Below are positions 17,234-26,164 of a stretch of 64,000 nt of DNA, one piece after another. The position numbers and the translations under genes were made by a program. Position 1 is the stretch's first letter, and each line of letters opens with the position of its first letter. This DNA comes from Acidovorax sp. YS12 (GTDB lineage: Bacteria > Pseudomonadota > Gammaproteobacteria > Burkholderiales > Burkholderiaceae_C). The stretch is from contig CP053915.1 in the NCBI GenBank assembly GCA_021496925.1, forward strand, positions 4,243,501-4,307,500, read 5' to 3'. The notes under the pieces are model-generated. The model did no database searches. It saw nothing but the letters and a program-made list of their open reading frames with translations, and was not told the DNA's origin.

Positions 17234-18205
17234 ATGAACTCCCCTGCCGTTTACGACGCCACCGCCGCCTACCCGCGCGACCTGATCGGCCATGGCCGCA
17301 CGCCTCCGCACGCCCGCTGGCCCGGTGGCGCGCGCGTGGCGGTGCAGTTCGTGCTGAACTACGAGGAGGGCGGCGAGAACTGCGTGCTGCACGGCGACCC
17401 CGCCAGCGAGCAGTTCCTGTCCGAGATGTTCAACCCGGCGGCTTACCCCGAGCGCCACATGAGCATGGAGGGCATCTACGAATACGGCGCGCGCGTCGGC
17501 GTGTGGCGCATCCTGCGCGAATTCGAGAGGCGCGGCCTGCCGCTCACGGTGTTCGGCGTGGCCACGGCGCTGCAGCGCCACCGCGAGGTGGCGCAGGCCT
17601 TCGCCGAGCTGGGGCACGAGGTGGCCTGCCACGGCCTGAAGTGGATCCACTACCAGGGCGTGCCCGAGGCCGTGGAGCGCGCCCACATGGCGCAGTGCAT
17701 GGAAATCTTCGACGCGCTCTACGGCCGGGGCGGCGACCACGGCCTGGGCTGGTACACCGGGCGCGACAGCCCCCACACCCACCGCCTGGTGGCCGACGAC
17801 GGCCGCTTTGCCTACGACAGCGACTACTACGGCGACGACCTGCCGTTCTGGATGAAGGTGGCCAGGAGCGACGGCAGCGCGCACCACCAGCTCATCGTGC
17901 CCTACACGCTGGACGTGAACGACATGCGCTTCGCGCTGCCCCAGGGCTACTCGCACGCCGACCCGTTCTTCCAGTACATGAAGGACACATTCGACACGCT
18001 CTACGCCGAGGGCGACCCGGCCGGCGGCGATGCGCCCAGGATGATGAGCATCGGCATGCACTGCCGCCTGCTGGGGCGGCCCGGGCGCATCACGGCGCTG
18101 CAGCGCTTCCTGGACCACGTCCAGGCGCACGACAAGGTGTGGGTCTGCCGCCGCATCGACATCGCGCGCCACTGGGCGCAGCGTTACCCGGCGCCCCATT
18201 CTTGA
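17234..18205 (+). CDS. puuE: Cofactor-independent allantoinase PuuE
   Basis: Hydrolyses allantoin to allantoate. The 323-residue product belongs to the polysaccharide-deacetylase-fold allantoinases (PuuE), unrelated to the amidohydrolase-type AllB. Landmarks: LNYEEGGENCVLHGD near residue 37, MSMEGIYEYGARVGVWR, EVACHGLKWIHYQGV and a C-terminal IGMHCRLLGRPGR. Length is normal. It is 13 bp after the GntR gene and upstream of the UraD-AllC fusion, which uses its product. Confidence 0.95.
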   Translation: MNSPAVYDATAAYPRDLIGHGRTPPHARWPGGARVAVQFVLNYEEGGENCVLHGDPASEQFLSEMFNPAAYPERHMSMEGIYEYGARVGVWRILREFERRGLPLTVFGVATALQRHREVAQAFAELGHEVACHGLKWIHYQGVPEAVERAHMAQCMEIFDALYGRGGDHGLGWYTGRDSPHTHRLVADDGRFAYDSDYYGDDLPFWMKVARSDGSAHHQLIVPYTLDVNDMRFALPQGYSHADPFFQYMKDTFDTLYAEGDPAGGDAPRMMSIGMHCRLLGRPGRITALQRFLDHVQAHDKVWVCRRIDIARHWAQRYPAPHS

Positions 18206-18211
18206 CACCAA

Positions 18212-18262
18212 AAGTGCCTCCAGCCCTTGCTGGACAAGCGCCAGCAGCTCATTTTTCGAGAG
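18212..18262. repeat. Dispersed agcgcttg repeat, copy D
   Basis: Between puuE and the fusion gene: gcctccagcccttgctgg, then acaagcgccagcagctcatt. The two arms are inverted copies that can form a hairpin in the operon mRNA. Confidence 0.7.
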
Positions 18263-18270
18263 TGAACGCC

Positions 18271-20046
18271 ATGCCCATCACCCTGCAGGAACTCAACGCC
18301 GCCACGCCCGAGGCGGCGGCGCAGATGCTCGACGGACTGTACGAACACACGCCGTGGATCGCCGCGCAGGCACTTCAGGCGCGGCCGTTCGCATCGCTGG
18401 CGGCACTCAAGCACGCCATGGTGCGCGTGCTGGCCCAGGCGCCGCGCGCGGCCCAGGTGGCGCTGGTGCGCGCCCACCCCGAGCTGGCGGGCAAGGCCAT
18501 GGTGGCGCAAACGCTCACCGCCGAATCGACGAACGAGCAGAGCAAGGCCGGGCTCACGCAGTGCACGCCCGAGGAGTTCGCGCGCATCCAGCAGCTCAAC
18601 GCCGACTACAACGCGCGCTTCGGCTTCCCGTTCATCCTGGCGGTGCGCGGGCCGCGCGGCACGGGGCTGGCGAAGCAGGAGATCATCGACACCTTCGCGC
18701 GCCGCCTGGAGAACCCGGCCGACTTCGAACTGGCCGAGGCGCTGCGCAACATCCACCGCATCGCCGAGATCCGCCTGAACGACAAGTTCGGCGTGGTGCC
18801 CCAGCTCGGCAACGACGTGTGGGACTGGCAGGAAAAGCTGGCCCAGCACAGTGACCCGGGCTACGCCGAGAAAGGCCAGCTCACCGTCACCTACCTCACC
18901 GACGCGCACCGCGCCTGCGCCCAGCGCATCAGCCACTGGATGCGCGATTGCGGCTTCGACGAGGTCGAGATCGACGCCGTGGGCAACGTGGTCGGGCGCT
19001 ACCACCCGGCCGTGGCGGGTGGAAAGTACCTGCTGACCGGCAGTCACTACGACACCGTGCGCAACGGCGGCAAGTACGACGGGCGCCTGGGCATCTTCGT
19101 GCCCATGGCCAGCGTGCGCGAACTGCACCGCGCCGGCCGCCGCCTGCCCTGTGGCGTGGAGGTGGTGGCGTTCGCCGAGGAGGAGGGCCAGCGCTACAAG
19201 GCCACCTTCCTGGGCTCGGGCGCGCTCGTCGGCGGCTTCCAGCAGGAATGGCTGGCGCAGCAGGACGCCGACGGCATCACACTGCGCGAAGCCATGCAGC
19301 ACGCCGGGCTGTGCATCGACGACATCCCCAGGCTGCGCCGCGACACCACGCGCTACCTGGGCTTCGTCGAGGTGCACATCGAGCAGGGGCCGGTGCTCAA
19401 TGAGCTGGACCTGCCGCTGGGCATCGTCACTTCCATCAACGGCAGCGCGCGCTACGTGTGCGAGATGGTGGGCATGGCCAGCCACGCCGGCACCACGCCC
19501 ATGGACCGGCGCCGCGACGCCGCCACCGGCGTGGCCGAGCTGGCGCTGTACCTGGAAAAGCGCGCGGCCAGGGACGGCGACAGCGTGGCCACCATGGGCC
19601 AGCTGCAGGTGCCGTCGGGCTCGGTCAACGTGGTGCCGGGGCGCTGCCAGTTCTCGCTCGACCTGCGCGCGCCCACCGACGCGCAGCGCGACGCCCTCAT
19701 CGCCGACGTGCTGGCCGAGCTGGCCGCCATCGCCGCGCGCCGCGGGCTGCGCTACACGGCCGAGCTGTCGATGCAGGCCTCGGCCGCGCCCAGCAGCGCG
19801 CCGTGGCAGCAGCGCTGGGAGCGCGCCGTGCAGTCCCTGGGCGTGCCGCTGCACCACATGCCCAGCGGCGCCGGCCACGACGCCATGAAGCTGCACGAGG
19901 TCATGCCCCAGGCCATGCTGTTCGTGCGCGGCCTGAACGGCGGCATCAGCCACAACCCGCTCGAAAGCACCACCAGCGACGACATGCAGCTGGCCGTCGA
20001 TGCCTTTACCCACGTCCTGAACCAGATCGCCACGGAAACCCGATGA
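18271..20046 (+). CDS. uraD-allC: Fused OHCU decarboxylase (UraD) and allantoate amidohydrolase (AllC)
   Basis: A 591-residue two-domain enzyme. Residues 1 to about 170 are UraD, which decarboxylates OHCU to S-allantoin (HPELAGKAMVAQTLTAESTN, then EQSKAGL). From about 180 it is an M20-type Zn hydrolase of the AllC family, which splits allantoate to ureidoglycine and ammonia: LLTGSHYDTVRNGGKYDGRL, EEEGQRYKATFLGSGAL, MASHAGTTPMDRRRDA and PSGAGHDAMKLHEV. The start ATG 18271 gives MPITLQELNAATPE, a normal UraD start. Joining the enzymes before and after PuuE brackets the allantoinase step. The stop overlaps the next start (ATGA). Confidence 0.93.
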   Translation: MPITLQELNAATPEAAAQMLDGLYEHTPWIAAQALQARPFASLAALKHAMVRVLAQAPRAAQVALVRAHPELAGKAMVAQTLTAESTNEQSKAGLTQCTPEEFARIQQLNADYNARFGFPFILAVRGPRGTGLAKQEIIDTFARRLENPADFELAEALRNIHRIAEIRLNDKFGVVPQLGNDVWDWQEKLAQHSDPGYAEKGQLTVTYLTDAHRACAQRISHWMRDCGFDEVEIDAVGNVVGRYHPAVAGGKYLLTGSHYDTVRNGGKYDGRLGIFVPMASVRELHRAGRRLPCGVEVVAFAEEEGQRYKATFLGSGALVGGFQQEWLAQQDADGITLREAMQHAGLCIDDIPRLRRDTTRYLGFVEVHIEQGPVLNELDLPLGIVTSINGSARYVCEMVGMASHAGTTPMDRRRDAATGVAELALYLEKRAARDGDSVATMGQLQVPSGSVNVVPGRCQFSLDLRAPTDAQRDALIADVLAELAAIAARRGLRYTAELSMQASAAPSSAPWQQRWERAVQSLGVPLHHMPSGAGHDAMKLHEVMPQAMLFVRGLNGGISHNPLESTTSDDMQLAVDAFTHVLNQIATETR

Positions 20047-21296
20047 ATACCTACGAACAACTCGACGCCTGGATCGACCAGCACTTCGACGAGCAGGTGC
20101 GCTTCCTGCAGGAACTGGTGCGCGTGCCCACCGACACCCCGCCGGGCAACAACGCGCCGCATGCCGAGCGCACGGCCGCGCTGGTCAGCGCCTTTGGCTT
20201 TGCGGCCGAAAAGCACCCCGTGCCCGAGGCCGAGGTGCGCGCCTATGGCATGGAGTCCATCACCAACCTGATCGTGCGCCGCCCTTATGGCGACGGCGGC
20301 AAAACCATTGCGCTGAATGCCCACGGCGACGTGGTGCCCCCGGGCGAGGGCTGGACGCACGACCCCTACGGCGCCGAGATCGCGGCGGGCAAGATGTACG
20401 GCCGCGCCACGGCGGTGAGCAAGAGCGACTTCTCCACCTTCACCTTCGCCGTGCGCGCGCTCGAAGCCGTGGCCAGGCCCGCGCAGGGCGCGGTGGAGCT
20501 GCACTTCACCTACGACGAGGAGTTCGGCGGCGAGCTGGGCCCCGGCTGGCTGCTGGCCCAGGGCCTGACCCAGCCCGACCTGATGGTGGCCGCCGGCTTC
20601 AGCTACGAGGTGGTGACGGCGCACAACGGCTGCCTGCAGATGGAAGTGGCCGTGCACGGCAAGATGGCCCACGCCGCCGTGCCGCACACCGGGGTGGACG
20701 CGCTGCAGGGCGCCGTGGCCGTCATGAACGCGCTGTACGCCGAGAACGCGAAGTACCAGCAGGTCACGTCCAGGGTGCCGGGCATCAAGCACCCGTACCT
20801 GAACATCGGCCGCATCGAGGGCGGCACCAACACCAACGTGATTCCGGGCAAGGTGGTGCTCAAGCTCGACCGCCGCATGATCCCCGAGGAGAACCCGGCC
20901 GAGGTGGAGGCCAGCATCCGCGCCGTGATCGCCCAGGCCGTGGACGCCTTCAACACCCAGCGCGGCTACGCCGGCGATGACGCGGTGCGCGTGGACATCA
21001 AGCGCCTGCTGCTGGCCCACGCCATGACGCCGCTGGCCGGCAATGCGCCGCTGGTCCAGGCCATCCAGAAGCACGGCGAGGCCGTGTTCGGCGCCAGGCC
21101 CCCGGCCGTGGGCACGCCGCTGTACACCGACGTGCGCCTGTATGTGGAGCGCGGCATTCCCGGCGTGATCTACGGCGCAGGCCCGCGCACGGTGCTGGAG
21201 TCGCATGCCAAGCGCGCGGACGAACGCATCGACCTGGAAGACCTGCGCCGCGCCACCAAGGTGGTGGCACGCACGCTGCACGACCTGCTGGACTGA
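20043..21296 (+). CDS. M20-family amidohydrolase/peptidase of the purine cluster
   Basis: A 417-residue M20 metallohydrolase (ArgE/DapE/CPG2-like). The metal ligands are visible in LNAHGDVVPPGEGW, FTYDEEFGGELGPGW and PRTVLESHAKRADE, and the dimerisation domain has EVAVHGKMAHAAVPHTGVDA. It overlaps the UraD-AllC gene by 4 bp (ATGA) and so is translationally coupled to allantoate breakdown. The substrate is not known; a ureido or N-carbamoyl intermediate after AllC is a reasonable guess from position. A general peptidase or deacylase role is the alternative. Confidence 0.8.
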   Translation: MNTYEQLDAWIDQHFDEQVRFLQELVRVPTDTPPGNNAPHAERTAALVSAFGFAAEKHPVPEAEVRAYGMESITNLIVRRPYGDGGKTIALNAHGDVVPPGEGWTHDPYGAEIAAGKMYGRATAVSKSDFSTFTFAVRALEAVARPAQGAVELHFTYDEEFGGELGPGWLLAQGLTQPDLMVAAGFSYEVVTAHNGCLQMEVAVHGKMAHAAVPHTGVDALQGAVAVMNALYAENAKYQQVTSRVPGIKHPYLNIGRIEGGTNTNVIPGKVVLKLDRRMIPEENPAEVEASIRAVIAQAVDAFNTQRGYAGDDAVRVDIKRLLLAHAMTPLAGNAPLVQAIQKHGEAVFGARPPAVGTPLYTDVRLYVERGIPGVIYGAGPRTVLESHAKRADERIDLEDLRRATKVVARTLHDLLD

Positions 21297-21304
21297 CGCC
21301 TTTT

Positions 21305-21358
21305 GCTCCTGAAAGAAGAGCTGCCAGCGCTTGCTGCATAAGGCCTGGAGGCATTTTT
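21305..21358. repeat. Dispersed agcgcttg repeat, copy E
   Basis: Fills the convergent gap between the M20 gene and the EAL gene: gagctgccagcgcttgctgc, then ataaggcctggaggcattttt. Its placement between converging stops is consistent with a terminator-like role. Confidence 0.65.
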
Positions 21359-22566
21359 CATGCGGATTCTGGCAGCGCGGCATCCACGGTCTCGGGGCGG
21401 CCATACAGCCAGCCCTGCGCCAGCTCGATGCCGCAGGCGCGCAGCGCATCGTGCTGCGCCTGCGTCTCCACGCCCTCGGCCAGCACGCGGCAGCCGAGCT
21501 GGTGCAGCTGCGCGACGGAGCCAGCGATGTCCGCGTCGAGCAGGCCCCCCTGGCCCGCGTGGCGCACCACGGTGATGCACAGCTTGGCGATGTCGGGCCG
21601 CAGCACGCGCGCCGTATCCAGGTCGGCAAAGCCGCAGCCCGTGTCGTCCAGGGCCAGGCCGATGCCCTGCGCGCGCAGGCCCGACACCGCCGCCGACAGC
21701 TCCAGGGCGCCGTCCAGCGGCAGGTGCTCGGTCAGTTCCAGCAGCACGTCCTGGCGCCCTTGCAGCGGCAGCCGTTGCAGGGCGCAGGCCAGGGCCTGCG
21801 GGCCCAGGTTGACGGTCAGGAAGCGGCCCGGCGGCAGGCGCCCCCGGGTGCGCTGCAGCGCCAGCGCGGCGCAGTGCAGCTCCATGTCCAACGTGCGGCC
21901 GCAGGCGCTGGCGGCGGCGAAGAGCCGGTCCGGCGGCTCCAGCGCGCTGCCTTGCGGGCCCCGGGACAGCGCTTCGTAGCCGACGACGGCGCGGTCGCGC
22001 ATGCGCACGATGGGCTGCAGCAGCGTGCGCACGCCCTGCGGCCCGGCCAGGAGGGCCGCCACGGCCGTGGCGGTGCCGTGCTCCAGGGCGCCGCCGGGCG
22101 GGGCGAGCAGCTCCGCTTGCAGCCAGCCGGGCGGGCACTGCCCGCCGTGCGCGGCCCAGGCGTCGGCGGCCAGCGGGCGCGCCAGCAAGCCCAGCGGCAT
22201 GCGCATGCCCGTGCCCGCGCCCAGCACCTGGGCCGGCAGCGGCCGCGCCAGGCCGCGGCCCGCGGCCTCGATGGCGCCGCAGGTCTCCTCCAGGTCGCGC
22301 GCCAGCGCGCTGCGGCGCAGGCGGAACAGCACCGACCAGCGCCCGGCCGCGTCCTGCCGGTGCTGCGCCACGATCTCGTGCTGGGCCAGCAGGCGGCGGA
22401 TCAGCGCGTCGGCGGCGTCGCCCAGCTCCCGCAGCGCCAGCTGCGCCGCCTGCGCGCCGAAGATGGCTTCCAGGCGCGCCGCGCCGGGCATGGCGATGGC
22501 CAGCACCCCGGTGGCCGGGATGGCCGGCGGCGGCGGGCCGTCAGAAGGATTCCCATTCGGCATCAT
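21358..22566 (-). CDS. EAL-domain cyclic-di-GMP phosphodiesterase-like protein
   Basis: About 402 residues from ATG 22566, which has AGGAG 5 bases upstream and overlaps the chemoreceptor gene by 26 bp. The C-terminal EAL domain keeps most catalytic positions: GYEALSRGP (EAL), LTVNLGPQAL, LLELTEHLP, LALDDTGCGFADL (usually DDFGTG), PDIAKLC, LAEGVET and QGWLYGRP. It may therefore hydrolyse c-di-GMP, but the loop-6 change DDFGTG to DDTGCG leaves activity uncertain. The N-terminal half has no clear domain; a degenerate GGDEF-like fold is possible. Coupling to the chemoreceptor suggests a motility or signalling role. Confidence 0.82.
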   Translation of the reverse strand: MMPNGNPSDGPPPPAIPATGVLAIAMPGAARLEAIFGAQAAQLALRELGDAADALIRRLLAQHEIVAQHRQDAAGRWSVLFRLRRSALARDLEETCGAIEAAGRGLARPLPAQVLGAGTGMRMPLGLLARPLAADAWAAHGGQCPPGWLQAELLAPPGGALEHGTATAVAALLAGPQGVRTLLQPIVRMRDRAVVGYEALSRGPQGSALEPPDRLFAAASACGRTLDMELHCAALALQRTRGRLPPGRFLTVNLGPQALACALQRLPLQGRQDVLLELTEHLPLDGALELSAAVSGLRAQGIGLALDDTGCGFADLDTARVLRPDIAKLCITVVRHAGQGGLLDADIAGSVAQLHQLGCRVLAEGVETQAQHDALRACGIELAQGWLYGRPETVDAALPESA

Positions 22567-24331
22567 GGCGCTCCTGCTTGCCGCGGCCCGCTTCGGGCAG
22601 CTTGGCCGGTGCGGCGCGCAGCGCCGGGGGGCGGGGCTGTGCCTTGCCGGCGGCGGGCAAGGGCTTGGCGGCTGCAGGCAGCGGCCGGGCCGTGGCAACC
22701 CGGGGCTGCGGCTGCGCGGTGGGCCGCGCCCGCGCCTGCATCCGCGCCGGTGTGGGGGCCTGCGCGTCGCCGCCGAGCTTGAAGACGCTCACGGCCGTGG
22801 CCAGTTGCGCGGCCTGCTGCTGCAGGGCTTCGGCCGCCGCGGCGCTTTGCTCGACCAGGGCCGCGTTCTGCTGCGTGGCGCGGTCCAGCTGGGTGACGAC
22901 GCCGCCCACCTGCGCGATGCCCTCGGTCTGCTCGGCCGTGGCGGTGCTGATCTGCGCGATCAGCCCGGCCACGCGCTGTGCCTGGGCCACGATGTCGGTC
23001 ATGGTGGCGCCGGCATCGCCCACCAGGCGCGAGCCTTCCTCGACCTTGGCGACGCTGTTGTCGATCAGCGCCTTGATTTCGCGCGCCGCGGCGGCGGAGC
23101 GCTGCGCCAGCGAACGCACCTCGCCCGCCACCACGGCGAAGCCCCGGCCCTGTTCGCCGGCGCGTGCCGCTTCCACGGCGGCGTTGAGCGCCAGGATGTT
23201 GGTCTGGAACGCGATGCCGTCGATCACGCCGATGATGTCGCCGATCCTGCGCGAGCTGGCGGTGATCTCGTGCATCGTGCTCACCACCTCGCCGACCACG
23301 GCGCCGCCCTTGTGCGCGGTCTCGCTGGCGGAGGCAGCCAGCTGCGTGGCCTGGCGCGCCGAGTCGGCGTTGTTCCTGACCGAGGCGGTCATCTGCTCCA
23401 TCGAGGATGTCGCCTGCTGCAGGCTGGCGGCCTGCTCCTCGGTGCGCTGCAGCAGCCCGGCGTTGCCGCCGGCGATTTCCTGCGAGCCCGTGGTCACGGC
23501 GTTGGACGCCTGGCGTACCTGGCCGACCACCGCGGCCAGGCTGGCCTGCATGGCGCCCAGCGAGGCCAGCACGCTGCCCGGGCGCGCCTGCGCGGCACCG
23601 GCCACCGGGCCCAGGTCGCCCTGCGCCACGTGGCGCGCCACCTCGGCGAGCGCGCGCGGCTCGGCGCCGAGCTGGCGCAGGATGCTGCGCGCCACGATCC
23701 AGGCCACCGCGCCGCTGAGCAGCAGCGCCAGCACCAGCGCCGCGAGCATGACGGCCAGGAAGCCGCCCGCCTGCTCCAGCGCGGTGCGGTTCTCGGCCTG
23801 GATGCGGGCTTCCTCGAAGTCGATGAGCCGGTTGATCGCCGCGAGCCACTGCACGTACTGGGGCTTGGCCTGCTGCCACAGCGTCTCGCGCGCGGCGGCA
23901 TCGCCTGCCTCGGCCTGGGCGACGATGGCCTGGGTGGTGGCGACGGCCTGGGCCTCGATGTCGCGGATGCCGGCGTACAGCCGCGCCAGCTCGGGCCCGG
24001 CGCCCGGCCGCGCAATGAGCTTTTCCAGCGGGCCGGCGGATTCGGCGTAGAAGGCCGCCAGGGCGGCGATGGTGGCGATCTCCTTCTGCCGCTCGGCGGG
24101 CGTGCTGCCGAGCACCACGTCGCGCACGGCGATCGAGCGGTCATGCGCCGAGCCGCGGAAGTTGATGGCGTAGCGCTGCACCTGCACGTGTTCTTCGCTG
24201 TTGGCGCGCAGCGCGCTGTTGATGCGCTCGACCTTGGCCATGGCGATGCCGGTAACGGCGACCAGCAGTGCCAGGATCAAGCCAAACCCGGCATACAGGC
24301 GCGCGGCGACGGTCATTTGGGAAAACGGCAT
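22541..24331 (-). CDS. Methyl-accepting chemotaxis protein
   Basis: A 596-residue transmembrane chemoreceptor. TM1 is near residues 12-34 (LYAGFGLILALLVAVTGIAM), followed by a periplasmic helical domain of about 150 residues, TM2 (AVMLALVLALLLSGAVAWIV region), a HAMP domain and the signalling coiled coil with hairpin tip DGIAFQTNILALNAAVEAAR. The tail is Ala/Pro rich and ends in EWESF, an xWxxF pentapeptide that tethers CheR/CheB. ATG 24331 is chosen because a GGGTGGG ribosome site precedes it. It is divergent from the purine permease, so a purine-related ligand is a testable guess. Confidence 0.92.
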   Translation of the reverse strand: MPFSQMTVAARLYAGFGLILALLVAVTGIAMAKVERINSALRANSEEHVQVQRYAINFRGSAHDRSIAVRDVVLGSTPAERQKEIATIAALAAFYAESAGPLEKLIARPGAGPELARLYAGIRDIEAQAVATTQAIVAQAEAGDAAARETLWQQAKPQYVQWLAAINRLIDFEEARIQAENRTALEQAGGFLAVMLAALVLALLLSGAVAWIVARSILRQLGAEPRALAEVARHVAQGDLGPVAGAAQARPGSVLASLGAMQASLAAVVGQVRQASNAVTTGSQEIAGGNAGLLQRTEEQAASLQQATSSMEQMTASVRNNADSARQATQLAASASETAHKGGAVVGEVVSTMHEITASSRRIGDIIGVIDGIAFQTNILALNAAVEAARAGEQGRGFAVVAGEVRSLAQRSAAAAREIKALIDNSVAKVEEGSRLVGDAGATMTDIVAQAQRVAGLIAQISTATAEQTEGIAQVGGVVTQLDRATQQNAALVEQSAAAAEALQQQAAQLATAVSVFKLGGDAQAPTPARMQARARPTAQPQPRVATARPLPAAAKPLPAAGKAQPRPPALRAAPAKLPEAGRGKQERHDAEWESF

Positions 24332-24480
24332 GGGGAACCCACCCTTTGTTAGCAATTGTGTAATGAATTATATGAATACATACGTTTTGGATGAAAGGTA
24401 ATTTCTATCGCCGTGCAAGCCATCGGCCGCGCGTGTCCGTGGCAACCACGGGTTCACCCGGATGGTGAGTGCCTGGTTTG

Positions 24481-24500
24481 TTTGTATACACTTTTTGTAT
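24481..24500. promoter_or_regulatory. Putative GntR operator in front of the purine permease
   Basis: The palindrome tgtataca (24483-24490) is followed by cttttt, repeating the tgtatacactttt string at the GntR/glycerate kinase promoter in reverse orientation. It lies 58 bp before the permease ATG, at a promoter-proximal position. Confidence 0.55.
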
Positions 24501-24547
24501 GGATTGCGGCGTGCCGGCCGCGCGGAAAACTGACCCGAGGAAGACCC

Positions 24548-26035
24548 ATGCCCACGAACGTCCACCCTGTCGATGAACGCCTGCCCATGGGGCGGCTGAC
24601 GGCCCTGGGCCTGCAGCATGTGCTCGTGATGTACGCGGGCGCCGTGGCCGTGCCGCTCATCGTCGGCCGGGCGCTCAACCTTACGCCGGACCAGGTGGCC
24701 AAGCTCATCTCCGCCGACCTGTTCTGCTGCGGCCTGGTCACGCTGATCCAGGCCCTGGGCGCCACGCAATGGTTCGGCATCAAGCTGCCGGTGATGATGG
24801 GCGTGACCTTCGCCGCCGTGGCGCCCATGGTGTCCATGGCGCAGAGCAACGGCGGGCAGGTGGGGGCCGGGCTGATCTTCGGCGCCGTCATCGGGTCGGG
24901 GGTGATCTCGATCCTCATCGCCCCGGCGGTGAGCCGCATGCTGCGCTTCTTCCCGCCGGTGGTGACCGGCACCATCATCGCGGTGATCGGCATCAGCCTG
25001 ATGCGCGTGGGCATCAACTGGATCTTCGGCAACCCGGTGGGCCCGACGGCGCCCAACGTGGTCAACCCCGAGCACCTGAAGTGGCTGGCCGAGGCGCAGG
25101 CCATGGCGGGCGCCCCGGGCTCCTCGCTGCCGCCCCTGCCCAAGGGCCTGGCCATCATGCCCACGGTGCCGAACCCCCGCTATGCCGACCTCACGGGCAT
25201 GGGCATCTCGGCGCTGGTGCTGCTGTCCATCCTGCTGATCGCCAAGTTCGCCAAGGGCTTCGTGGCCAATATCTCGGTGCTGCTGGGCATCGTCATCGGC
25301 GCTGTGGTGGCCACGCTGATGGGGCTGATGACCTTTGAGAAGGTGGCCAAGGCCGAATGGTTCGACCTGGTGCTGCCGCTGGAGATCGCCATGCCGATCT
25401 TCGACCCCATCCTGATCCTGACCATGACGCTGGTGATGGTCGTGGTGATGATCGAGTCCACCGGCATGTTCCTGGCGCTGGGCGAGATGACCGAGCGCAA
25501 GATCAGCCAGGACGACCTGACGCGCGGGCTGCGCACCGACGGCCTGGGCACGCTCATCGGCGGCCTGTTCAACACCTTCCCGTACACCAGCTTCTCGCAG
25601 AACGTGGGGCTGGTGGCGGTCACCGGCGTCAAGAGCCGCTTCGTCTGCGTGGCCGGCGGCGTGATCCTGATCGTGCTCGGCGTGCTGCCCAAGATGGCCG
25701 CGCTGGTGGAGTCGCTGCCCACGGTGGTGCTGGGCGGCGCGGGGCTGGTGATGTTCGGCATGGTGGCCGCCACCGGCATCCGCATCCTGGGCGGCGTGGA
25801 CTTCAAGACCAACCGCTCCAACGCCATGATCGTGGCCGTGTCCATCGGCATCGGCATGGTGCCGCTGGTGGCGCCGAACTTCCGCCAGTGGATGCCGCAT
25901 TCCATCCATCCGCTGATCGAATCGGGCATCCTGCTGTCGTCGCTCACGGCCGTGCTGCTGAACCTGTTCTTCAACGGCGCCAGCGGCGATGCGGCCGACG
26001 CCGTGGAGGCCGCGCGCCAGGCGGAGGCGCACTAG
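24548..26035 (+). CDS. NCS2-family purine (urate/xanthine) permease
   Basis: A 495-residue nucleobase:cation symporter-2 protein with about 12-14 membrane segments. The NCS2 signature SFSQNVGLVAVTGVKSRFVC is near residue 345 and a catalytic-type acidic motif VVMIESTGMF near residue 300. ATG 24548 (MPTNVHPVDERLP) has a GAGGAAG ribosome site 5 bases upstream. The hydrophilic loop of about 50 residues after the fifth segment fits the UacT/XanP group, so urate or xanthine is the likely substrate, in keeping with the purine cluster. Uracil is less likely. A GTATAC operator precedes it. Confidence 0.88.
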   Translation: MPTNVHPVDERLPMGRLTALGLQHVLVMYAGAVAVPLIVGRALNLTPDQVAKLISADLFCCGLVTLIQALGATQWFGIKLPVMMGVTFAAVAPMVSMAQSNGGQVGAGLIFGAVIGSGVISILIAPAVSRMLRFFPPVVTGTIIAVIGISLMRVGINWIFGNPVGPTAPNVVNPEHLKWLAEAQAMAGAPGSSLPPLPKGLAIMPTVPNPRYADLTGMGISALVLLSILLIAKFAKGFVANISVLLGIVIGAVVATLMGLMTFEKVAKAEWFDLVLPLEIAMPIFDPILILTMTLVMVVVMIESTGMFLALGEMTERKISQDDLTRGLRTDGLGTLIGGLFNTFPYTSFSQNVGLVAVTGVKSRFVCVAGGVILIVLGVLPKMAALVESLPTVVLGGAGLVMFGMVAATGIRILGGVDFKTNRSNAMIVAVSIGIGMVPLVAPNFRQWMPHSIHPLIESGILLSSLTAVLLNLFFNGASGDAADAVEAARQAEAH

Positions 26036-26083
26036 GGTTGCCGTGGGGCCCCAGCAGCCAATGCACACCCAATGTGAATAAAA

Positions 26084-26134
26084 ATGGTCGCCAGGGCTTT
26101 ACTGGCAAGCGCCAGCAGCTATCGAATCAGGAGC
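26084..26134. repeat. Dispersed agcgcttg repeat, copy F
   Basis: The run tggtcgccagggctttactg is followed by gcaagcgccagcagctatcg and aatcagga. It lies after the permease gene. The rest of the 323-base gene-free stretch to hipA is taken up by the 199-bp direct repeat. Confidence 0.7.
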
Positions 26135-26164
26135 TTGCGCCTGATCTTTGGCGGCTGAAACCGC

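Noticed and set aside
24356..24547. Possible purine riboswitch before the permease
   Set aside because: No aptamer-like junction or expression platform was seen; a GTATAC operator explains the region better.
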